Below are positions 44,785 through 60,098 of a DNA stretch of 64,000 nt, piece after piece. Below the pieces are notes generated by a model. The model worked only from the letters and a program-made list of their open reading frames with translations, ran no database searches and was not told the origin of the DNA. Origin of the DNA: Scylla paramamosain (taxonomy: Eukaryota; Arthropoda; Malacostraca; Decapoda; Portunidae); NCBI RefSeq assembly GCF_035594125.1, contig NC_087158.1, forward strand, positions 8,358,501-8,422,500, read 5' to 3'. A program made the translations under genes and the position numbers. The first letter of the stretch is position 1, and the number at the start of each line of letters is the position of its first letter.

Positions 44785-47700
44785 TACCAAAAGCGTGTAT
44801 TTTCTGTGTTTTTCAGCTATTACGTGAAAAAAAAAATGCCAAAATGCATGCAAAGCACCCTATATGAAGAAAAAGAGCGACATTACGAGAAACGTGCATT
44901 ATGAGTGTTTTTGAGATTCTTAGGTACCAAAACGCTGAAACCCATGAATAACACTCTTAATTGAGATATAGAACAACCTTACCAAATGCGTGTATTTTGA
45001 GTGTTTTTCACATTCTTAGTTATCAAAACCCCAAATTGCATGCAAAACTAGCTTTATGTGGAAAAAAAAAATGACATTACCAAAAGAGTGTCTTTTGAGT
45101 GTTTTTGAGCGTGTTAGGCAATAAAACACTAAAAAGCAGGGCAATCACATTACATGGGAATAAAACCAAATTTTATCAAGAACTTGCTTTTAAGTGTTTT
45201 TGAGCTCCTTACATATTGAAACGCTAAAACGCATGCAAAACACCCTTTATGGAGAAACAGAAAAACATTACCAAAAACATGTATTTTGAGTGTCTTTGAT
45301 CATGGTACCTATAAAAACGCTTAAATACATGCAAAGAACCCTATATTTGGGAAACGAAAGGACATTATGAGAAACGTGTATTATGAGTGTTTTTAAGTTC
45401 CTTAAGTACCAAAAAGCTAAAACCCACAAATAACACTCTTTATAGAGAAAAATAAATAAATAAAAAATAGCAATTTTTTTTTTTTTTTTTTTTTTTTGTT
45501 ATTCATCTTCATAGGTACCAAGATGCCAAAATTCTGGCAAAATTCAGGGAGATTATGTGAAAAAAAGAACATTATAAAAAAAGTTAATTATAGATTTTTT
45601 TCGGACTGTTATGTGCCAAACCCAAAATGCATGCAAAGCCACCTATATATGGAAATTAAACGACCTTACAAGAAACCTGTCTTTTGAGTGTTTTTTAGCA
45701 TGTTAGGCACCAAAACGATAAATACCATTGAAGTCACTCAATATGGGAATCCAAAACAAAATTACTGAAAATATGTCTTCTCAGTGTTTTACGTAGAAAA
45801 ACGCTAAAACGGATGCAAACCAACCAATACCAAGAAATAGAAAAACCACCAAAGAGGTATATTTTGAGTGTTTTTGAACTAGTTACCTACAAAAAACGCG
45901 AAAATGCATGCAAAGCACTCTATATTGGGAAACAAAAGGACGTTACGAGAAACGTGTATAATGAGTGTTTTATATTTTCACAAGATCCAAAAGGCAAAAA
46001 ACACAAAAACTCGTATATATGGAGAAGTTTCTTAGATACCAAAATGCTGAAACTCATAACACTCTTAATTGAAAAACAGAACAACAACCTTACTAAATGC
46101 GTGTATTTTGAGTGTTTTTTTCACATTCTTAGTTAAAAAGACACGAAATTCCATGCGAATATAGCTTTATGTGGGAAAAAAATGACATTGCCAGAAAAGT
46201 GTCTTTTGAGTGTTTTTGAGAGTGTTAGGCAATAAAGCACTAAAAAGCAGGGCAATCACATGGAATAAAACCAACGTTTACCAAGAACTTGCCTTTAAGT
46301 GTTTTTCAGCTCTTTATATGCGCTAAAACGCATGCAAAACACACTTTATATAGAAACAAAATAACATTACCAACAACAGGTATTTTAAGTGTTTTTAATC
46401 ATGTTATCTATAAAAACGCTTAAATACATGCAAAGAAACTTATGTTTGGGAAAGGAAAAGATATTACGAGAAACGTGTATTATGAGTGTTTTTTTAAGTT
46501 CCTTAAGAACCAAAAAAGCTAAAACCCACAAGTAACACTCTTTATTTAGAAAAATAAATAAATAAATAGAAAAATAGGAATTTTTTTATTTTTTTTATTC
46601 ATCTTCATAGGTACCGAGATGCCAAAATTCTGACAAAATTCAGGGCAATTATGTGATAAAAGATCATTATCAAAAAAGTTAATTTTAGCTTTTTTTTCGG
46701 ACTGTTATTTTTTACCAAACCCTAAAGTGCATGCAAATTAAACGAGGAAATTAAACGACTTTACCAGAAACCTGTCTTTTGAGTGATTTTCAGCTTGTTA
46801 GGGATCAAAACGATAAATAATATGGAAGTCACTCTATATGAGAATCCAAAACAAAATACTGAAAACGTGTCTTTTCTGTGTTTTAGGTAGAAAAACGCTA
46901 AAACGGATGCAAACCAACCAATATAAAGAAATAGAATATTACCAAAAAGGTATATTTTGAGTGTTTATAAACTTGTTACCTACAAAAAACGCGAAAAAGG
47001 ATGCAAAGCACTCTATATTGGGAAACAAAAAGACATTACGAGAAACGTGAATAATGAGTGTTTTATAGTTTCACAAGAACCACAAGGCAAAAAACGCAAA
47101 AAACTCGTGTATATGGAGAAGTTTCTTAGTTACACCTACATAAGGAAATTAAACGACTTTACGAGAAACCTTACTTTTGAGTGTTTTTCAGTATATTAGG
47201 CACCAAAACGACAATAATATGGAAGTCACTCAATATGGGAATCCAAAACAAAATTACTGAAAACGTGTCTTTTCAGTGTTTTACGTAGAAAAACGCTCAA
47301 AAGGATGCAAACCAACCAATATGAAGAAATAGAATAACATTACCAAAAATGTATATTTTGAATGTTTTTGAGCTTGTTACCTAAAAAAAATGCAAAAATG
47401 GATGCAAAGTATTGCAAAACAAAAGGACATTCTGAGAAACGTGTATAATGAGTGTTTTATAGTTCCACAAGAACCAAAAGGCAAAAAACGCAAAAACTCG
47501 TGTACCTAGAGAAGTTTCTTAGATACCAAAATGATGAAACTCATGAAAAACACTTTTAATTGAGAAACAGAATTACCTTACAAAATGTGTGTATTTTGAG
47601 TGTTTTTCACATTCTTACCTACGAAAATCCCAAATTACATGCGAAACTAGCTTTATGTGGGAAATAAATGACATTACCAGAAAAGTGTCTTTTGAGTGTT

Positions 47701-49762
47701 TTTGAGCGTTATATGCAATAAGCACTAAAAAGCAGAACAATCACATTACATTGGAATAAAACCAAATTTTACGAAGAATAAAAAAAAAAAAAAAAGAACA
47801 AGCTTACCAAATGAGTGTATTTTGGGTGTTTTTCACATTCTTTGTTACCAAAACCCAAAATTGCATACGAAATATTGTGGGATAAAAATATGGGAAAAAA
47901 ATGACATTAACATAAAAAAAAAGTTTTTTTGAGTGTTTTTGAGCGTGTTAGGAAATAAAGCACTAAAAAGCAGGGCAATCACATTACATAGGGATAAAAA
48001 AAATTTTTACCAAGAACTTCCCTTTAAGATTTTTTGAGCTCCTTACATACAAAAACGCTAAAATGCATGCAAAACACCCTTTATGGAGAAACAGAATAAC
48101 ATTACCAAAAACACATATTTTGAGTGTTTTTGATCATGTTACCTATAAAAACACTTAAATACATGTTTGGAAAACGAAAAAAAAAATTACGAGAAGCGTG
48201 TATTATGAGTGTTTTTAAGTTTCTTAAGTACCAAAAAGCTAAAAGCCACAAATAACACTCTTTATAGAGAAAAAAAATAAAAAAAAAAATAAAAAATAGC
48301 ATTTTTTTTTTTTTTTTTTTTGTTATTCATATTCATAGGTACTGAGATGCCGAAAGTCTGGCAAAATTCAGGGAAATTATGTGGAAAAAAGAACATTATC
48401 AAAAAAGTTAATTTTATCTTTTTTTTCGAACTGTTATGTACCAAACACTAAAGTGCATCCAAAGCCACCTATATGGGGAAATTACACGACTTTACCAGAC
48501 CCTCTCTTTTGAGTGTTTTCTTTTTTAGCATGTTAGGCATCAAAAGGATAAATAATATGGAAGTCACTCAATATGGGAATGCAAAACAAAATTACTGAAA
48601 ACGTGTCTTTTCCGTGTTTTACGTAGAAAAACGCTAAACGGATGCAAACCAACCAATATGAAGAAATAGAATAACGTTACCAAAAAGGTATATTTTGAGT
48701 GTTTTTGAGCCTGTTAACCACAAAAAACGCGAAAATGGATTCAAAGCACTCTATAATGGGAAACAAAAGGACATTACGAGAAACGTGTATAATGAGTGTT
48801 TTATGGTTTCACAAGAAGCACAAAGCAAAAAAAGCAAAAACTCGTATATATGGATAAGTTTCTAAGATACCAAATTGCTGAAACTCATTAATAACACTCT
48901 TAATTGAGAAACAGAACAACCTTACACGCATTTAGCGTGTATTTTGAGAGCTTTTTACATTCTTAGTTACCAAAATCCCAAATTACATGCGAAACCAGAT
49001 TTATGTGGGTAAAAATGACATTCCCAGAAAAGTGTCTTTTGAGTGTTTTTGAGCGTGATAGGATATAAAGCACTAAAAAGCAGGGGAATCACATTAAATT
49101 CGAATAAAACCAATTTTTACCAAGAACCTGCTTTTAAGTGTTTTTGAGCTCCCTATATACCAAAACGCTAAAACGCCTGCAAAACACACTTTATGGAGAA
49201 ACAGAATAACATTACCAAAAACATGTATTTTAAGTGTGTTTGATCATGTTATCTATAAAACGCTTAAATATATAGAAAAAACCTTATGTTTGGGAAACGA
49301 AAGGACATTACGAGAAACGTGTATTATGAGTGTTTTTAAGTTCCTTAAGAACCAAAAAGCTAAAACCCACAAATAACACTCTTTATTAAAAATAAATAAA
49401 TAAATAAATAAAAAAAATAAAAAATATATATATTTTTTTTTTTGTCATTCATCTTCATAGGTACCGATATGAGAAAATTCTGGGAAAATTCAGGACAATT
49501 ATATGATAAAAGAATATTATCAAAAAAGTTGATTTTAGCTTTTTTTTCGGACTGTTATGTACCAAACACTAAAGAGCATGCAAAGCCTCCTATATGAGGA
49601 AATTGAATGACTTTACCAGAAATCTGTCTCTTGAGTGTTTTTCAGCATGTTAGGCACCAAATCGATAAATAATAATGAACTCACTCAATATGGGAATCCA
49701 AAACAAAATTACTTAAAACGTGTCTTCTCGTAGAAAAACGCTAAAACGGATGCAAACCAACC
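44785..49762 (-). repeat. ~1.1 kb higher-order satellite repeat (segmental copy 1)
   Basis: Reverse monomers grouped in a larger, much more uniform unit. The landmark ATTCATCTTCATAGGTACC follows an AAATA/T-run at about 45501, 46598, 48325 and 49447. A second landmark, AATAAAGCACTAAAAAGCAG, recurs near 46231, 47950 and 49065 with slightly changed versions near 45122 and 47717. Spacing is about 1.1 kb, except where about 660 bp are missing at 47133/47134 relative to copy 2. This is younger than the 480 bp pattern. No gene is visible. Confidence 0.87.
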
Positions 49763-52043
49763 ATTATGAGTGCTTTTCTCAATGTTAGGTACCAAAATCC
49801 TAAAATGCATATAAAGCACCCTATAAGAAGAAACAGAGTGATATTACAAAAACCTGTATTATTACCAAAACGCTAAAGTGCATGCAAACTCCCAATAAGG
49901 CAAAAACAAATAACAATAACAAAGACGTGTCTTTTGAACGTTTTTCAGCTTCTTAGTACCAAAACGTGGAAACGCATACAAAACGTTGTTCATGGAGAAA
50001 CAAGTACATAACCGAGAATTTGTCTTTTCATTGTTTTCCAACTTGTTGGGTACCAAAACGTGAAAATGCATGCAAAGTACCCTATTTGGGTAGCGAATCG
50101 ACATCACCAGAAACGTGTAATTTGTGTGATTTGAGCATATTAGGCACGAAAACGCTAGAAAGCAGAGGGAAACAAAGCAACATTATCAACAACGTGTCTT
50201 TTAAGAAATCTTAAGCTTCTTACGTACCAAAACACTGAAACATATGTAAAACACCCTTTAAGGTGAAACAAAACTATATTGAGAAAAACGTGTGTTTTGA
50301 GTGTTTTTGAGCTATTTAGGTAACAAACGCCAAAATGCTTCCAAAGTATCCGTTACTGGGAAACGAAACGATATTAACAGAAACGTGTGTTATAAGTGTT
50401 TTTCAACATTATTGATACCAAAACACTAAATTACGTGAATCGCTCTCTATATGGAAAAATAGAACAACATTACCAAAAACGTGTATTATGAGTGTTTTCG
50501 CCATGTTACGTACTAAAACGTCAAATGCAGACAAGCACCCTATATAACAAAAAAAAAAAAAAGATTATTAAAATGGTGTATTATGAGTGTTATTAAGATT
50601 GTTAGGTACCAAAACGCCAAAATGCACGCAAATTACCCTATATGTAAATATCAAACAACAATACCAAAAACATCTTTTCAGTAGTTCCAGCTTATTAGAT
50701 ACCAACCCTCCAAAATATATACAAATCACCCTATCCGGGGTTAGAACACGACATTCCCAGAAACGTGTCAAAAGGGTGTTTTTTGAGGATATTAGGCAAC
50801 AAACGGTAAAAAGGAAGAAAAACATTAATTATAAAATATCAAAACTGTGTATTTTGTGTTTTTTTTCTTTAAGCTTCTTACGTACCAAAACGCTAAAACA
50901 CGTGTTAAATACCCTTTACAGAGAAACTGAACAACATTACCAAAAACGTATGATTTGTGTGTTTTCCAGATTGTTAGGTTTAGGTATTAAAATGCCAAAA
51001 TGAATGATTTGATATATCTAAAGGAAACGATATTAACAGATACGTGTATTATGAGCGTTTTTTTTTTAGCTTCTTATGTACCAAAACGCTAAAACACATG
51101 AATAGGAATCTATAAGGAGAAACAGAACAACATTACATATAAAAAAAAAAAAACATTTATTATGGGTGATTTTCTCTGTTAAGTGCTAAAACGCCAAAAT
51201 GCATACAAAACACCATACATAAAGAAATCAGAACATTATCTAAAACGTGTATTACAAGTGTTTTGAGCTTGTTATTTACCAAAACGCTAAAAGTGCATAC
51301 AAAAAATCCTTCACGGAGAAAGAAAAAAATTGCAAAAAAAGACCATATTGAGTGTTGTTGAGCTTCTTAGCTATCAAAACTGCAAAATGAATGAAATCAC
51401 CATTTTAGTAACCGAACAAGATTACCAAAAAAACAGCTCTTTTTAAGTGTTTTTTTAAATCTTATGTACCAAAACGCTCTATATTGGAAAAGCAAACAAC
51501 ATAACCAAAAACATGTATTTTTAGTGTTTTTCAGCTTCTTACGTACCCTTTATAGAAAACAGAAAAAAAAAAAACATTGCATAAAACGTGTTTATTGAGT
51601 GTTTTGAGCTTCTTATCTACCAAAACTGCAAAATGCATGCAAAGCACGGAGCGACATTACCAGAAAGATATTTTTTGAGTATTTTTGAGCTTCTTATGTA
51701 TCAAAACGCTAAAGCGCGTGGAAAACACGTTTTATGAGGATACATTACAAAAAAAATAAGTGTGATTTGAGCGACTTCCAACTTGTTAGGAACCAAAACG
51801 TGAAATTCAATGAAAATATCACGATATTGGATAAAAAAAAAAAAAAAGGATATTGAAAGAATATTATGAGTATTTTCAGCTTCCCAGGTAAAAAAAAAAA
51901 ACGCTAAAAAAACCTCAATAGCACACTATATCTAGAAACAGAACAACATTACTAAAAACGTCTTTTATATGTTTTTGAGCTTCTTAGGTGCTAAATCACC
52001 AAAGTGCATGCAAAGCACCCTGTATGGAAAAAAAAATAAATAA

Positions 52044-52205
<162 letters not shown>

Positions 52206-54715
52206 AATTTGTCGAGTGTTTTTCAGCTTACGTACTAAAACGGTAAAACGCATGGAAAACACAATGTGTATTATCAGCGTAACAAGTAGTAAAATGCCAA
52301 AATGCAAGCAGAGTGCCCTATATGAAGTAACGAAACGACATTTCCAAAAACGTGTCATTTAGGTGTTTTTTTTTTAGGGTATTAGGCACCAAAACGCTAA
52401 AAAAAAAAAAAAAACATGGAAAATTTCCTATATAGGAAAACGAAACAACTTCAACAAAAACGTGTCCTTTGTGTGCTCTTGAGCTTCTTACCTACCAAAA
52501 CGATAACAATTTATGAAAAAGAAAAAACAGAACAATATTAGCAAAAAACGTGTGTTTGAGTGTTTTTGACCTTGTTAGATAACTAATCGCCAAAATGCAT
52601 GCAAAGTTTCAGATAATGGGAAAAGAAAAGATATTAACGCTATTTTTCAGCTTCTTATGTAACGAAACGCTAAAACACGTAAATAGCATTTTATATGAAG
52701 AGACAGAACATCATTACGAAAAACGTGTATTATTTGTGCTTTTCCCCATGTTAGGGACCAAAACGCCAAAATACATATAAAGCACAATATGTGAAGAAAC
52801 AGAACGACATGATCACAAACATGTATTATGAATATTTTTGAGTCTGTTAGTTATCAAAACGCCAAAGTACATGCAAAGCATCCTATAGAAGAAGACAGAG
52901 AGAGAGAGAGAAAAAAAGATTACCAAAAACATATCTTTTGAGTGTTTTTCAGCTTCGTACGCACCGAAACTCTAAAAGTGATGCAAAACGCACTTTACTA
53001 AGAAATAGAACATTAACAAAAACGTGTGTTTTAAGTGGTTTTAAGTTAGTTAGGTACCAAAACGACAGAATGCATGTAGAATACCTTGTCTGGAGTAACT
53101 AAAAGATAGTACCTGCAACGTGCCATTTGGGAATTTTCGAGCAAATTAGGCAACAAAAAGCTAAAACGCATGGAAATAGCTCTATATGAGAAAAGAAAAC
53201 AGCATTGTCAAAAACGTTTCTTTTTAGTGTTTTTGAGCGTACAAAACGCTAAAATGTGAGCAAAGAAACATCTATGGGAAACTTTAGCAAAAAATTCTTA
53301 TTTCAGTGTCTTTTAACTTGTTAGGTACTAGACCCCATATTGCATGAAAAGAACCCTATTTAAGGAAACGAAACGATATTAACAGAAACGTGTATTATGA
53401 GTGTTTTTATTTTTATTTTTTTTATGTACCAAAACGCTGAAACACGTGAATATTACTCTATATGAGAGAGAAAAAAAAAACATTAACAAAACCAGTAGCA
53501 AAACCACCAGAAACTTGTCATTTAGGTGTTTCGAGCGTATTAGGCAGCAAAACGCTAAAAAAGCAAGGAAAACATCCTATATGGGAAGACAAGATAACAT
53601 TAACAAAATCGAGTGTTTTTGAGCTTCTTACGTACCAAAACGATAAAAGGCGTCCAAAACAATATTAGCAAAAACGTACGTTCTGAGATTTTTTTTTAGC
53701 TTGTTAGGTAACAAAACTCCAAAATGTATGCAAATTATCCTATATAGGTAAAAGAAACGATATTAACATAAAGGTGTATTATGTCTTTTTCAGCTTTATA
53801 GATACCAAAACTCTAAAACACGTGAATAATACTATATTTACAGAAACAAAACAACGTTACCAAAAGCATACTTTATGAGTTTTTTTTTTTCCCCATGATA
53901 GGTACCAAAACGCCTAAAAGCATAGTGAACACCATACAAAAACACCAAAGTGCATGCAAGACAACCTGTATAGGAAAAGCAATCAATATTAACAAAAACT
54001 TGTCCTTTGAGTGTTTTTTAGTTTCTTATGTACTAAAACTCTAAAACGCATGAAAAACACCCTTTATGGAGAAAGAGGACAACATTACTATAAACGCGTG
54101 TTTTGAGAGTTTTCCCGATCATTAGCTACCAAAACTCCAAAATGCAGACAGCACACTATTTGATGTAAAGAAATTATATTACCGGAAACGTATCATTTGA
54201 GTGTTTTGACCATATTAGAAACCAACCCCCCCAAAAAAAAAAAAAACATGGAAAACACTCTATATAGGAAAAAAAATATATAACATCGAAAACGTATCTT
54301 TTCAATATTTTCGAGCTTCTTACATACCAAATTTCTAAAAAGCGTGCAAAACATCCTTTATGGTGAAATAGAACATTACCAAAAATGTGTGTTTTGAGTG
54401 TTTTTAAGCTTGTTGGATACGAAAACGCCAAAATGCACACAAATTAACGGACACTGGGAAACGAAAAGTTAAGAAAAAATATTATTATGAGTGTTTTTCA
54501 ACATCTTATGTACGAAAACACTAAAACACGTGAATATCACTCTATATGGAGAAAAAAGCATTAACCAAACAAATGGGTTTTTTCATCATGTTAGGTACAA
54601 CAATCTATACAGAATACCATATGTAAAAAACAGAACAACATTACCAAAAACGTATATTATAAGTGTTTTTGAGCTTCTTAGGTAATAAAATACTGAAACA
54701 CGTGATTAGCACATC

Positions 54716-55207
54716 CATTTAGGCGTTTTGGTTTCTAAAAAGCTGGAAAACGCTTAAATCATACGTTTTTGGTAATGTCTCCCGATAAAGGCTATTGTGC
54801 ACGCGTTTTAGCATTTTGGAACGTAAGAAGCTCAAAAACACTCAAAAGACACAATTTTGATAATGTTGTTTTGATTTTTATATAGAGTGTCTTCCATGCT
54901 CTTTAGAGTTTTGGTAGCTAACGCTGAAAAGCCCCGAAATAACATTTTTTTCTGGGAATGTCGTCTCTTTACCCTATAGAGGGTGAAATGGATGAATTTT
55001 TGCGTATTGGTACGTAATAAACTGAAAAACATTCAAAATACACGTTTTTGGCAATATTATTCTGTTTCTCAATGAAGTTCTTTTCTATGCATTATAGTGT
55101 TTTGGTACGTAAAAAGCTGAAAACACTCAAAAGACACGTTTTTGTTTGTTTCTCCAGTATAGCTTACTTTGCATGCACTTTGCCGCATGCTTTGCTTTCC
55201 ATGCTTT
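54716..55207 (+). repeat. Forward-orientation satellite island
   Basis: About 490 bp, close to one five-monomer unit, reads forward (TTTAGGCGTTTTGGTTTC, then GCGTTTTAGCATTTTGG) inside an otherwise reverse block. Its right end is the hairpin at 55194-55226. Confidence 0.87.
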
Positions 55208-55226
55208 GCTAAAAAGCATGGAAAGC
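55194..55226. repeat. Perfect 14 bp-arm hairpin at an orientation switch
   Basis: GCTTTCCATGCTTT (55194-55207) and its exact complement (55213-55226) flank a GCTAA loop. Sequence to the left is forward satellite and to the right is reverse, so the hairpin is the switch point itself. Confidence 0.92.
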
Positions 55227-58205
55227 ACCCTATAAAGGAAAACAAAACAACTTAACCAAAAACGTCTGTTTTCAGTGTTTTTGAGTTTCTTACCTACCGA
55301 AACGCTAAATCGCATGGAAAAAAAAAAACGGAGAAATAATATTATCAAAAACAAATATTTCGAGTGTTTTTGAGTTAGTTAAATAGAAAAATGCCAAAAT
55401 GCATATATAGTATCTGAAATGTGAAAATGAAAAGACGTTACTAAAATGTGTACTATTGGTGTTTTTTTTTTTTACTTATTAGGTACGAAGTCGCTAAAAT
55501 GCATGAATAACACTCTATATGAAATAACATTACCAAAAACGTATATTTTCAGTGTTTTCACGTTGTTAAGAATGAAAACGCCATAATGCATGTAAAGCCC
55601 CCTATTTGGGGAAAGGAAACGAGATTTCAGAAACGTGTCTAAAATGTGTTCTTCAGCGTGTTAGACACAAAAATGCTAAAAAGCATACAAATCACCTGAT
55701 ATGGGAATACAAAACAACATTAAGAAAACGTTTCTTTTGAGTGTCCTACGTACCAAAACGATAAAAAAAAAAAACATAGAATACATCCTTTATGGAGAAA
55801 CAGAATAACATTACCAAAAACAAGTATTTTTAATGTTTTATAAGATTGTTACGTAAAAAAACGCCTAAATGAATCGAAAATACCCTATGTGGGAAAAATC
55901 AAAAGACATTACGAGAAACGTGTATTATGAGTGTTTTTGAACTTCTTAGTATCAAAAGGGTAAAACGCATGAATAACGCTCTATATGGAGAAAAAGAACA
56001 ATATTGCCAAAAAAACAAAAAACGTGCATTTTGAGTGTTATGACATTGTTAGTTACCAAAAAGCCAAAATGCATGCAAAGACCCATATATAGATATATGA
56101 AACGACATTAAAAATGCATGAAAATACCCTATATGGAGAAACAGAATACATTTACCAAAAACGTGTATTTTGAGTGTCTTTGAGCTTATTATGTACAAAA
56201 TCGCCTGTCATCAAACAAAACACCCTGCATATGGAAATGAAAGGACATTACGAGAAACGTTTGTTATGTTCTTTTTTTCTTTCATTACTCTCTTAAGTAC
56301 CAAATCAGTAAAAAGCTTCAATAGTGCTCTGAAGAAAAAGAACAAACTTACCAAAAACGTGTATTTTTTTACATTGATAATTACCAAAATGCCAACATGC
56401 ATGTAAAACAACCTATATGAAGAAATGAAACGAAATCACTAGAAACTTGCCTTTTGTTATTTTTTGAGCGTGTTAGGCACCAAATCAGTAAAAAGCAACG
56501 AAATCACCCTATAGGGGAATACAAAACTACTAAAAGGTCTCTTTAGAGTGTTTTTTTAGGTTCTTGCGAACTAAAATGTCAAAATACATGGAAACACCCT
56601 CTTAGGTACCAAAGCACCAAAAAGAGCCTATATGAGGAAATGAAAGGACATGACAAAAAACGTGTATTATGAGTTGTTGTTTTTTTTTCAGCTCCTTAGG
56701 TACCAAAACGCTAAAATAAATGAGAAGCACACTGTATGGAGAAAGAGAAAAACATTACCAAAATCGTGTAATTTGAATGTTTTTTTTTTCACATTGTCAG
56801 GTAGCAAAACACCATAATGCTTGCTCGCTATACGAGAAAATTAAACAACAATGTAAGAAATGTGTTTTTATGTGTTTTTCAGCGTGTTAGGCACGAAAAC
56901 GCTAAATAGCATGGAAAGCACTTTATATAGAAATGGAAAATAACATTACTAAAAGCATGTCTTTTAAGTGTTTTAATCTTTTTACGTTCCAAAACGCTAA
57001 AACACGTGCAACAAACACGAATAACCCTACCAAATAGAAAAACCTTACCAAAAACATGTATTTTGAATCTTTTTCAGTCTGTTACGTACATCAACTTAAA
57101 AATGCATGTAAAGCACTCTGTATGTGGAAACGATAGGACATTACGAGAAACGTGCATTATCAGTGTTTTGAGTCTCTTAGGTACCAAACACTAAACCGCC
57201 TGAATGAAAATTGAATATATCCTATATCTCTTAATGGAGAAACAGAACATCACCAAAAATGTGTTTTATAGTGTGTTTTTTTTTTCTTTTTTTTTTTACC
57301 TTGTTATGTACCAAAACGTCAAAAAACATACGAAGCATCCTATATGGGGAAATAGAAAGACATTAGGAGAAACAAGTTTTGTTAGTGTTTTTGAGCTTCG
57401 TAAATACCAAAACGCTAAAACGCATGAATAGCACCCTATATAGAGAAAAGGAACAACATTAGCTAAAACCTTTATTTTCAGCGTTTTTCACATTTTGTAG
57501 CAAAACATCATAATGCATGCAGAACCCTATATGAAGAAGCAAAACTATATTACAGGAAACGTGTCTTTTGAGTGTTTACTTGAGTGTTAGGAATCAAAAT
57601 GATAAAAAGCATTGAAAGCACCCTATTTGCCCATATAAAATAACATTACCAAGAAAGTATCTTTAGAGTGTTTTTGACCTTCTTACGTCCAAAATCGCTG
57701 AAACGCATGCAAAACAACCTTTATGGAGAAACAGAATAACATTACCAAAAACTTGTATTTTGATTGTTTTTGTGCTTGTTAAGTACAAAAATGCCAAATT
57801 ACACGCAAAGCATCCTACATGGAGAAAACAAAGGACATTACGAGAAAAGTGTATTATGAGAGATTTTGAGCTTTTTAGGTACCAAGACTCAAAAAACACA
57901 TAATTAGCACTTTATATGGAAAAACAACTCTACCGAAAACATTTAATTAAACTCTTTTTCATATTGTTAAGTACCGAAAGACAAAATGCATTGGAAGCCC
58001 CCTTTATTGGGAAACGAAACGACATTATCATCAACGTGCCTTTTGAGTGTTTTTCAACGTGTTAGACACCAGAACGCTAAAAAGCATGGAAAGCACTCTA
58101 TAAAGGAATACAAAACAACATTACTAAAAACGTGTTTTATAGGTTCTTATGTACAGAAACGCTAAAACCCATGCAAAACACCCTTTATGGAGAAGCGAAA
58201 TAAAT

Positions 58206-60098
58206 ATTTCGTTGATAAATTACATTCAGGACAGTTAGGGAACATCCCTTACAGAAGAAAAAGATCGCAGAAGAATGATCCTAAATGAATGACTGAGGTT
58301 AAAACACTACATAGGGCGAAGGAGAAGTATATATGAGATTAAGACGAAGAATACAGAAACAATAGTTCCTTAAAGACAGCAGAATGGGACCTGATTAGTT
58401 GTTGAGAGGAGATTAGTAAAATTGTAAGCGAGTATTTTTTAATTGTCTTTGCCCAGGAAAACATGCAGGATTTGCCGAATAGTGACAAGATATTTAGGGT
58501 AAAAGAGGATGAGAAGCTGGCAGATATTACCATAACTAAAAGAGATAGATGAACAGGAGATAGATAAGTTGAAAAGTCCAAATCACCAGGACCAGATGAA
58601 ATATATTCCAAAGTATTTAAGGAAAGAAAAAAGGTTATAAGTAATCTGTTAGTTTCTGTCCTTAGGAAATCACTTTAGTCATGTAAGGTATCGGTAATTT
58701 GGAGGCAGGCGAATATAGTACCTACCTTTAAGAAAGGAGATAAAACTATAACGTCTAACCTGTCAGCTTAACTTCTGTTGAATGTAAAATAATGGATTCA
58801 ATAATAGCGAAGAACATTTAAGAGCATTTAGACAAACATAACTTGATAACTCAGTTACAGCACGGCTTCTGGAATGGGGAGTCTTACCTGAGAAACTTGG
58901 TAAGTTTATACAGTAAGGTTTACAAGGCGGCAGATAATGGTGATAGTTATGGCATTCTATATAAGGACTTTAGTAAAGCGTTTGACAAGGTACCCCATCA
59001 GAGGCTACTGAGATGAGTTGTTTGGATTGGATAAGGTCATGGCTAAGCGTCAGGCGACAGAGTGTTGTAATAAACGGCTCTAAATCGGAGTGGGGTCAAG
59101 TAATTAGTGGGGTGACAAAGGGATTATTAGTATTAGGGCTGATGTTGTTTGTAATATATGTCAATGGCTTGGATAGTGGAATTAGTAGTGTTGTTAGTAA
59201 ATTTGCGGATGACACGAGAATATGTAGATTAATTAGGTCAGAATCGCATACCATCGCCTTGCAGGCAGATTTGAATAGGTTGAACGAATGGACGGACAGA
59301 TGGCAAATGCAGTTTAACATCAACAAATGCAAAGCACTTAGCGTAAGTAGAAGAAACCCACACAGTAGTTACACAATGAACAATCAAGTTCTGGTAGGTT
59401 CAGGGTAAGTAAAAGATTTGAGATTTAAGGTTATATCTGAACTCCGTCTAAGAAAGCAATGGAAAGAGGCCAGAAACAAAGCAAATAGTGTATTATGATT
59501 CATTTTCAGGAGTGCTAAAGTAGAACTCCCGAAGTAATATTAAAGTTACATTTGGCGCTGGTCAGACTTCATCTAGACTACGCTGTCCAATTCTGGTCAC
59601 CACATCACAGGAAGGATAAAGGTCTATTAGAATCAGTACAAAGGAAAATGACTAAAAGGATACAGGGGATGAGGAGTATTCCTTACGAAGCGATATTCAA
59701 GCTGTTAAATTTACATTCTTTAAAGAGACGTAGGTTAAGAGTGGACCTAATAGAAGTCTTTTAGTGCTATATGGGTTATAATAAAGGGAACATAAGGGAA
59801 ATTCTTCGAATCTGTAAATATGATAGAACAAGAAAAACGGGTTCAAGCCTGAAAACTTGATGTTCAAAAAGGAGACAGGAAGGAATTGGTTCTCAAATAG
59901 AGTAGTAGATGATTGGAACGGACGTAGTAATCAAGCTGTTAGTGCTGAGGCATTTGGGAACAGTAAGAGAAAATTACACATTTATGGATGGGGATGATAG
60001 GTGGAAATAGATAGGCATATTTCATACAAGTACTGCCACTTGTAGGCCTGATGCCTTCTTGCAGATTTACTTATTTCTTATGTTCTTATGTTCTTATT
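58206..60098 (+). mobile_element. CR1-type LINE, segmental copy 2, more complete
   Basis: Same insertion as 43516-44784, with matching flanks and octamer tail (TTCTTATGTTCTTATG near 60074-60096). It lacks about 141 bp present in copy 1 (43657-43797), with a TAA microhomology at the join near 58340. It keeps the RT fingers and palm that copy 1 lost. It is 5'-truncated: no endonuclease is recognisable. Confidence 0.94.
58400..60000 (+). pseudogene. CR1 reverse transcriptase pseudogene (copy 2)
   Basis: Recognisable in order: KSPGPDEIYSKVFKE (near 58573), WRQANIVPTFKKGDK (near 58700), LQHGFW, SYGILYKDFSKAFDKVPHQ (58945-59001), then after a frame change WIRSWLSVRRQSVVINGS, SGVTKG (CR1 consensus-type elements usually have GVPQG here), LFVIYVNGLDSGI, KFADDTRICRLIR (59199-59237, catalytic Asp pair intact), LNEWTDRWQMQFNINKC, and the C-terminal ALVRLHLDYAVQFWSPHHRK block (59552-59764). 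Multiple stops and shifts make it non-functional. CR1 assignment rests on these motifs plus the octamer 3' end. Confidence 0.92.
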
